Assembly: GCF_023159225.1 (NCBI RefSeq)
Contig: NC_063162.1
Location: 100,239,594-100,303,593, forward strand
Reading direction: 5' to 3'
Length of the DNA: 64,000 bases
From: Perognathus longimembris pacificus
Taxonomy: Eukaryota; Chordata; Mammalia; Rodentia; Heteromyidae
In this document: in pieces, positions 57,505-64,000 of the stretch
Numbering within the stretch: the stretch's first letter is position 1
How the letters are laid out: each line of letters begins with the position of its first letter
The notes under the pieces: generated by a model
The model's input: the letters and a program-made list of their open reading frames with translations, nothing else
What the model was told of the DNA's origin: nothing
The model's database searches: none
Made by a program: the position numbers and the translations under genes

Positions 57505-57750
57505 GAGCTAGGTACCGGTGGCTCACGCCTGTAATACTAGCTACTCAGGAAGTTGAAATCTGAAGATTGTGGTTCAAAGCCAGCCTGGGCAGGAAAATCT
57601 GTGAGACTCTTATCTCCAATTAACCTCCAGAAAACTGGAAGTGGCTCTGTGGCTCAAGTGGTAGAGCGCTATCCTTGAGCTGAAGGGCTCAGGAATAGCA
57701 TCCAGGCCCGGAGTTCAAGCCCCATGACCAAAAAAAAAAAAAAAAAAAAA
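57505..57750 (+). mobile_element. B1-Geo dimeric SINE (well preserved)
   Basis: 'gagctaggtaccggtggctc' B1 start, then 'gctctgtggctcaagtggta' Geo part, and A21. Perfect duplication AGAATAGAAATT (57,493-57,504 and 57,751-57,762). Confidence 0.92.
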
Positions 57751-57779
57751 AGAATAGAAATTAAAAAATACATGTATAG

Positions 57780-57982
57780 GGGCTGGGGATATAGCCTAGT
57801 GGCAAGAGTGCCTGCCTCGGATACACGAGGCCCTAGGTTCGATTCCCCAGCACCACATATACAGAAAACGGCCAGAAGCGGCGCTGTGGCTCAAGTGGCA
57901 GAGTGCTAGCCTTGAGCGGGAAGAAGCCAGGGACAGTGCTCAGGCCCTGAGTCCAAGCCCCAGGACTGGCCAAAAAAAAAAA
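57780..57982 (+). mobile_element. IDL-Geo SINE (young)
   Basis: Lies 12 bp beyond the duplicated target copy of the previous SINE. Perfect 17-bp duplication AAAAAATACATGTATAG (57,763-57,779 and 57,983-57,999). Confidence 0.95.
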
Positions 57983-57999
57983 AAAAAATACATGTATAG

Positions 58000-58936
58000 T
58001 CCTAGAAATTTTTTCAGTATAATTGAATTGCTTATCGTGTTGAAACAATGTCTTATGAGTCTCTTAAATAGTTTCACCATTTTTTTAAATATGATAAAGT
58101 AAGAAACATTTTGGGGGACTTGGAAAATAGGGGGTGCTCAATAAAAAGTTCAGAATCTGTGATTCAGAATCACAAATGTTTTATAAATGCATTTCACTTA
58201 GTTTTGTCTGGAAAACAAAATTAATTGATGTTGAACTGTGTGCCCACATAATAATAAATATAGAGCTATTTTAATTAGGTGACCATGGGGGCATGCTTAA
58301 AATTAAGTGTCCTACTTTGCATGAAATTTAAAATAAATACTATTTGAAGTCACAAATTTCACAGAAATTATGTATCTAGCTGTATTCTTTTAGACCTAAT
58401 AAATGATAGGTATTTAAGATACTTGTTGAAAGGAGTGACATTGATCAAGATACATTATATACATAAGTGCTTTGTTAAATGACAACTACTTAAAGATAAT
58501 AAAAGACGTATACATATACAAGATCCTTTGTTGTCTTAGCTATAATCAATTGAAGATATTGTCTAACGTAATTAACCTCTTAGGTATATTTGCAGTTTGG
58601 GGCCTGCTTTTATTATTTGAATTATTACAAGAGCTTATTAGCAAATCTTGCATATATTAGTCCTTCATCTTCATATCATCCTGGATTTTGCTGTTCGCTT
58701 TTTACCTAAACTATAGATGCTATCACCCCACCTTCTATTTCATTTTCTACCTTAGAAATCTCAAATTATTCTCTTAATGCCTACAAAATGAAGCTAAACT
58801 TACCATAATATCCATGATCTCTGATTTTTTAATTCTCCTCTGTTCTCCCCACATTAGATTTTTTAGTGTTTCCCAAACATGACAGACAGATGTCTGTCCT
58901 TGTGTCTGACTATTTTATTCCCTAAATTTAGTCTAT
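58000..58936. other. Unassigned AT-rich intergenic sequence
   Basis: No gene or confident repeat. Confidence 0.4.
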
Positions 58937-58952
58937 AAAAATTATATTTCAG

Positions 58953-59168
58953 GGGCTGGGGATATGGCCTAGTGAGTGGCAAGAGTGCTTGCCTCGTATA
59001 CATGAGGCCCTGGGTTCAATTCCCCAGCACCACATATACAGAAAACGGCCAGAGGTGGCGCTGTGGCTCAAGTGGCAGAGTGTTAAGCGCCTTGAGCAAA
59101 AAGAAGCCAGGGACAGTGCTCACTCAGGCCGAGTCCAAGCCCCAGGACTGGCAAAAAAAAAACAGATT
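58953..59168 (+). mobile_element. IDL-Geo SINE, first of a four-element stack
   Basis: Young dimer with small duplications ('agtgagtggc', 'ctcactcagg'). Flanked by AAAAATTATATTTCAG at 58,937-58,952 and 59,169-59,184. Confidence 0.93.
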
Positions 59169-59184
59169 AAAAATTATATTTCAG

Positions 59185-59356
59185 GGCTAGGAATATGGCT
59201 TAGTGGTAGAATGCTTGCCTGGCATACATGAAGATCTGGGTTCGATTCCTCAGCACCACATATTCTGAAAAAGCTAGAAGTGGCTCTGTGGCTCAAGTGG
59301 TAGAATGCTAGAAAAGAAAGAAGCCAAGGACAGTGCTCAGATTACTCCCACCGCCA
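59185..59356 (+). mobile_element. IDL-Geo SINE, second of the stack
   Basis: Older-subfamily dimer with a deletion in Geo. It shares its left target copy with the first SINE; its right copy is AAAAATTATATTTCA at 59,357-59,371. Confidence 0.9.
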
Positions 59357-59371
59357 AAAAATTATATTTCA

Positions 59372-59560
59372 ATTAACCACACCTGTAATCCTAGCTACTC
59401 AGGAGGCTGAGATCTGAGAATCATGGTTCAAAGCCAGCTCAGGTAGGAAAATCCATGGGACTCTTATCTCCAATTAAGTGGCTAGAGTGCTTGCTTTGAG
59501 CTGAAGAGCTCAGGGACGGCACCCAGACCCAGAGTTCAAGCCCCACGAACAACAACAAAA
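59372..59560 (+). mobile_element. B1-Geo dimeric SINE, third of the stack
   Basis: 'accacacctgtaatcctagc' start (first bases missing), Geo part shortened. It ends in an A-rich tail followed by a decayed copy of the same target (about 59,561-59,573). Confidence 0.85.
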
Positions 59561-59573
59561 AAAAATATTTTAG

Positions 59574-59768
59574 GGCTGAGAATATGGCCTAGTGGCAAGA
59601 TGCTCGCCTTGTATATATGAAGCCCTAGGTTTGATTCCTCAGCACTACATATATAGAAAAGGCCAGAAGTGGCCCTGTGGCTCAAGTGATAGTGTGCTCG
59701 CCTTGAGCAAAAAGAAGCCAGGGACAGTGCTCAAGCCCTGAGTCCAAGCCCTAGGACTGAAAAAAAAC
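59574..59768 (+). mobile_element. IDL-Geo SINE, fourth of the stack
   Basis: Dimer followed by the target copy AAAAATTATATTTCA at 59,769-59,783. Confidence 0.9.
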
Positions 59769-59849
59769 AAAAATTATATTTCAACTTCATTGAAATTTTA
59801 TACCTGTTTTCCACTCAAAATTGTTTCCTTTATGTTCATACAGGGCTTT

Positions 59850-60000
59850 GTTTTTTGTTCTTATCTTTTTGGTTGGTTAGTTGTTTTAGGTTTTGTGATA
59901 CTGCACTGTATGTAGTAGCCCTGATTAACCTCTAACTCAAGATTTTCTTGCCTTAGCCTCCTGAGTGCTGAGAATTATGTACCACCATGCTGGCTTGGAC
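59850..60000 (-). mobile_element. B1 SINE
   Basis: Complement with 'ttgccttagcctcctgagtg' and 'gtaccaccatgctggc'. Confidence 0.65.
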
Positions 60001-60109
60001 TTTTATTTATAACACTATTTACTCTTTATATCATGATGATAACAGTAACTACCTCTTTCACTAGACTGTAAGGTTTTTGAGAGGATTTTTTCTATATTTA
60101 CCCTCATCT

Positions 60110-60440
60110 GCATCATGGACTTGTGGTTTCCCTATCAATAAGTGGTATCCCCTTGAATCTGGGTAGGTTCTGTGACTGATTTGACCTGTAAAGTATAGTA
60201 AAACTGACACTTGCAGTTCCAGACTTGGCCTTTAACTGGTTTTACATCTTCCATGTTTTCTTTGGAACACTTCCTCTTAGAAGGCCAGATACCATGTAAG
60301 GTCATTCTGGGAAAACCCAGGCCACATGGAAAGGCTCTGAAGAATGAGACTATCATTAGAAACCATGTTAGAAACTGATTCTTGAGCATCAGCTGCTCCA
60401 GAGCACACAAAATACAACTTCTCAGATGCCTCAAGGCCAA
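60110..60440 (+). mobile_element. Ancient interspersed repeat, probably MaLR/MLT-type
   Basis: 'ttgaatctgggtaggttctg' then 'gactgatttgacc' and 'ctttggaacacttcctctta' recall a common placental LTR consensus. Open frames in it are degraded and not genic. Confidence 0.45.
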
Positions 60441-60719
60441 AATAAAATGCTTGTTTTAATCTGATAGTTTTGAAATAGATAATTATACAACAATAAATTA
60501 TGAAACAAACACCTTTCTATGTTCATGTCTATTCTTACTCTTGTTATTGTCTATCATCATTCTCGGTAAAAACTTTCAAAAGCATAGCTTGTCCATCTGT
60601 TCTCATGTGCTTAAATTCATTCCTAGTTGAACTCAGATTTTTTTTTTTTACTTTTCTGTTCCAAACTCATAAATATAAATTCAAATGGGTTCTGCTGTGT
60701 TGTTTGCTATAGTACCTTT

Positions 60720-60925
60720 TTTTTTTTTTTTTTGCCAGTCCTGGGGCTTGGACTCAGGGCCTGAGCACTGTCCCTAGCTTCTTTTTGCTCAAGGCTAGCA
60801 CTCTGCCACTTGAGCCACAGCGCCACTTCTGGCCATTTTCTGTATATGTGGTGCTGGGGAATTGAACCCAGGGCCTCATGTATACCAGACAAGCACTCTT
60901 GCCACTAGGCCATACCCCCAGCCCC
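60720..60925 (-). mobile_element. IDL-Geo SINE (young)
   Basis: Perfect 14-bp duplication GCTATAGTACCTTT (60,706-60,719 and 60,926-60,939). Confidence 0.95.
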
Positions 60926-61054
60926 GCTATAGTACCTTTATGTTTCCATGTTCAAATTTTCCTGAACCCTCCCTCTGCCCCTACCTTCTCTCCCAAGCTA
61001 AGAATCTCCTTACTTCAAAATCTTATCACATGCTTTATTGAGAAAACTCACATT

Positions 61055-61592
61055 CCTGACCTTGGGCTGAATTGTAGTCTCCTCTAATCAGTGCTACTTT
61101 GAAGCACCAGTTCTCAGGTTGACTGTATTTGGAGATAGGCCTTCAAGGAAGTAATTAAATGAGGTCATATAGGTGGAAACCTTATAGGTAGGATTAGTGT
61201 ATTCATGAGAAGAGAATTCAGAGAGCTCTTTGCCCTCTTCACTGCAAGAACCTGACCAAGGACTGGGAATGTAGCTTAGTGGTAGAGTGCTTGCCTATTA
61301 TGTATGAAGCCCTGGGTTGGATTCCTCAGTACCACATAAACAGAAAAGGCTGGAAGTGGCACTGTGGCTCACTATGGTAGAATTCTAGCCTTGAGATAAA
61401 AGAAGCTCAGGGACATTGCCCAGGCCCTGACTTCAAACCCCAGGACTGGCAAAAATAAAAAAAAAAAAAAACCCTAACCAACAGGATGCTGATCTTGGAC
61501 TTTCAATCAGTGAGAAAATAGCTTTTGTTATTTAAGCCACACGATTTATGGCATTACTTTTGTCAGCTTATGCTAAGAGACTTTTATATCCA
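61055..61592 (+). mobile_element. MaLR (MLT1/MST-like) LTR split by an IDL-Geo
   Basis: 'tatttggagataggccttca' and 'atgaggtcatataggtgg' lead to the interruption. After it, 'ctgatcttggactttcaatc' and 'gttatttaagccacacgatt' complete a typical MaLR LTR order. Confidence 0.65.
61260..61470 (+). mobile_element. IDL-Geo SINE (nested in MaLR LTR)
   Basis: Older-subfamily dimer. Imperfect repeats 'aacctgaccaa' and 'aaccctaaccaa' mark the target site. Confidence 0.88.
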
Positions 61593-62154
61593 AAACAATG
61601 AATTGTTCACAAACCTAAAATGAATAGACTTAATGTATCAACATGAATAACTATGTACACAATATTAGAAAAAATTCTTAGGTGGCAAAAGGTTTCATAA
61701 CTCAGTATTACTTAAAATTTTAAATGAACAAAATAGTATATGCATATATATGTTGCATATATACTTAAAAACATTGATTTTGATATAGTTGCATCTAGGG
61801 AGACAAGGAGTAATAGTAGATTTCATTTTTTGAAAAAGTAAGTTAAATAATATCAGTGTCAATATCTAATAGATTCACCTGCTTTATTAAACTAAGATGT
61901 TTGAAAGTTAAAGATAAAATGTTAATTAAAATGATTACCCTTTATATGAAATTAACTGTAAAGATCACCTATGCTTAGATTTCATTCTCATGATTTGAAT
62001 AACATCTTTCGGTTAAAGAGGAGTAGGTGGAGATGAAAGAGTTCATATGAAATCATTAGATTTGCATGTAAAATTAGGCATTATAAACCTAACTTCATCA
62101 TCAGCCTCCCACCCCCACACTAAGACATCTACAAACTGATTTCCAGAATCTGCA
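61593..62154. other. Unassigned AT-rich intergenic sequence
   Basis: No feature seen. Confidence 0.4.
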
Positions 62155-62430
62155 ATAGGTAAGGTACTCTTCAGGTGTAATTAAGGTTACAGACCTTGAG
62201 ACAGGAAGATCAGCCTGGATTATCTGGTGGACCCAGTCTAACTACTTGAGTCCTTAAAGGTAGAGAACCTTTTTTTGGATGGAGTCAGTGAGATGCAATA
62301 CAATGACTCAAACTACCTTGTTAGCTTTGAAGCATGACTACAGGATCATGGCAAGATCTAAAAGCTGGACACATTCTGTTTATAGCCAGCAAGAAAATCA
62401 TGTCAGTTTTACCCCATCCTCACCCCAAGG
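62155..62430 (+). mobile_element. MaLR (MLT1-like) LTR fragment
   Basis: 'acagaccttgagacaggaag', 'gcctggattatctggtggac' and 'gtccttaaaggtagagaacc' follow the order of a MaLR LTR. Confidence 0.58.
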
Positions 62431-62435
62431 CTCAG

Positions 62436-62522
62436 AGTCTCAGACTTTCTGACTAGGCTGGTTTTGATCTCAGCCTCCTGAGTACATAAGATTACAGGTG
62501 TAAGCCACTGGCTCCCTGCTCA
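62436..62522 (-). mobile_element. Truncated B1-type SINE
   Basis: 'ctcagcctcctgagtacata' and 'gattacaggtgtaagccact' complement the B1 start; no Geo half remains. Confidence 0.62.
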
Positions 62523-63611
62523 CCATGTCTTGTTATTTTATATATGGAGCAAGTGCCAGACCTAATGTGGAACTCCTGCAGTTTGGGCCTGGGGTCTAAA
62601 ACCTCAGTTTCATTACCATTCCCATTGTTTTGGTACATTTAATTGGTTTATGTATGTGTTCTGACTGCTCCATTGGCTGACCAGTCCATTGTCTCCCCTA
62701 TTCCCTGAGATTACATTAAATTGGATCTGTTAATAATCCTACAGTAGCCTGTAAGTTTAAGTGAAAGAATCTCTAATTTTAAATCAAAGGCTAGAAATGA
62801 CAAAGCTCTGTTTGTGTCATGCTAAAGCTGAGACAAGCTAAAAGCTAGCCCTCTTAAGCCAAATTGTGAATGCAAAGTGAAATTAGGGGAGGGGTGAATT
62901 ATAGTGCTACTTCAGTGAATACACAAATCATAAGAAAATGAAACAGCCACATTGCTGGTATGGATCTAGTGGTCTACATCCAACCAGCCACTGTATTTCC
63001 TTAGCCAGATCCTAGTCTAGAGTGAGACTTCAATTCTTTTCCATTTGGAGACTAAGAGAAGTTGAAAAGGAAAATTTAGAAACTACCAGAGATTGACTCA
63101 AGAGGTTTACCAAATAATTCATCTGCATAACAAAAGTACAAGGTGAAGTAACAAGTGGTGTAGAAGCTATAGTAGTAATTAAGATAATGGATGAAGGTGA
63201 CCAAATAGATACCATCTAAGAATTTGCATTGTATTCAAAACTTTGACTCTCTTGGGAGTTACTGAAGCTGGTGTCTCTAAGTTGAAGTTGCTGCCCATTT
63301 GCCATTCTGAAAATGAAGCCATAGCTTTTAGACTCCTCCTCCCAATCTCCTGAGTTCCACGTGTTAAGATCCAACAACCATTTGGCCCTACATGCCAAAT
63401 AAAGATATAATAAAGGACAGAGAAAGATTTTGTTACATGGCATGGTCATTCCATTGGGAAGGTATTTCAGCCATCCTTTGAAGTACAAACATGAGCTTTA
63501 GCTTTAAACTGACAACTGGGGGAAATGAGAGAAAGGTATGCATAATTATTAAACAGTCCTAGTCAAAGTATAGCTTGGTTGATCACTATTTTTCCTATTT
63601 TAGAAGGAGTT
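62523..63611. other. Unassigned intergenic sequence
   Basis: No gene or repeat confidently identified. The open frame at 63,216-63,488 (minus) has no recognisable domain. Confidence 0.4.
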
Positions 63612-63626
63612 AAGAAGTAGATGTTG

Positions 63627-63824
63627 GGCTGGGGATATGGCCTAGTGGCAAGAGGGCTTGCCTCGTATACATGAGGCCCTGGGTTCAATTCCCCAGCACC
63701 ACATATATAGAAAACGGCCAGAAGTAGCGCTGTGGCTCAAGTGGCAGAGTGCTAGCCTTGAGCAAAAAGAAGCCAGGGACAGTGCTCAGGCCCTGAGTCC
63801 AAGCCCAGGACTGGCCAAAAAAAA
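63627..63824 (+). mobile_element. IDL-Geo SINE (young)
   Basis: Perfect 15-bp duplication AAGAAGTAGATGTTG (63,612-63,626 and 63,825-63,839). Confidence 0.95.
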
Positions 63825-64000
63825 AAGAAGTAGATGTTGTAAGAAAACTCAGTCACTAGAAAATCAGAATAAAGAACAGATAGAAAGTGAACTCAACAAA
63901 CCAAAAGACTTTATCTCAGGGGTAAAAGCCTGAAAGGGATGCCAGAATCTTCTAGCTAGACTGGAAAGACAATAGTGTGTTGTCTTACAACTGAGGTCAC

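Noticed and set aside
56633..64000. Search for exons of PNPLA8, the next gene beyond THAP5 in human.
   Set aside because: No patatin-type motif or matching exon was found; the gene probably lies beyond the right edge.
1..64000. CRISPR-like arrays, phage, plasmid or prokaryotic operon features.
   Set aside because: The direct repeats present are SINEs, microsatellites and target duplications. Spliced mammalian genes rule out a prokaryotic source.

Overview
This is nuclear DNA from a rodent, very probably of the superfamily Geomyoidea (kangaroo rats, pocket mice, pocket gophers). The evidence is about 30 copies of a dimeric SINE whose left half is an ID-like, tRNA-Ala-type monomer and whose right half is the 'Geo' monomer. 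This IDL-Geo element is described as restricted to that superfamily. Two intron-containing mammalian genes, B1-type SINEs, rodent LINE-1 copies and several solo LTRs support this. Nothing in the window is prokaryotic: no operons, CRISPR arrays or ribosome binding sites.

Layout: bases 1-45,700 are gene-poor and dominated by repeats. They hold solo LTRs at 841-1234, 22,621-23,094 and 34,880-36,700 (a cluster of three), with a weaker LTR-like piece at 41,265-41,680. A large nested LINE-1 complex lies at 23,168-31,697: an old twin-primed (inverted) L1 was interrupted by a near-full-length L1, which later received an IDL-Geo SINE. The open frames of the younger L1 are broken. The rest is SINEs, microsatellites, ancient MIR/L2 fragments and unassigned AT-rich sequence.

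Bases 45,700-56,630 hold the genes, arranged head to head around a CpG island at about 50,170-51,180. DNAJB9 (ERdj4), an endoplasmic-reticulum J-domain co-chaperone, is on the minus strand (two coding exons, 221 aa). THAP5, a THAP zinc-finger DNA-binding protein, is on the plus strand (three coding exons, 387 aa). Both coding sequences are intact, with consensus splice sites. The pairing matches the human THAP5/DNAJB9 locus on 7q31. The two genes share a promoter region but have no obvious common biochemical role: DNAJB9 works in ER proteostasis, THAP5 in nuclear transcription and cell-cycle control.

Bases 56,630-64,000 are again repeat-rich: SINEs, ancient MaLR-type LTR fragments, and a stack of four SINEs built up at one target site (58,937-59,783).

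I found no undescribed gene system. The observations most worth following are the antisense SINE in THAP5 intron 1, which supplies a candidate in-frame alternative first exon; the tRNA-like character of the Geo module; the repeatedly used SINE target site; the triple-nested L1; and the presence of an intact THAP5 in a rodent.
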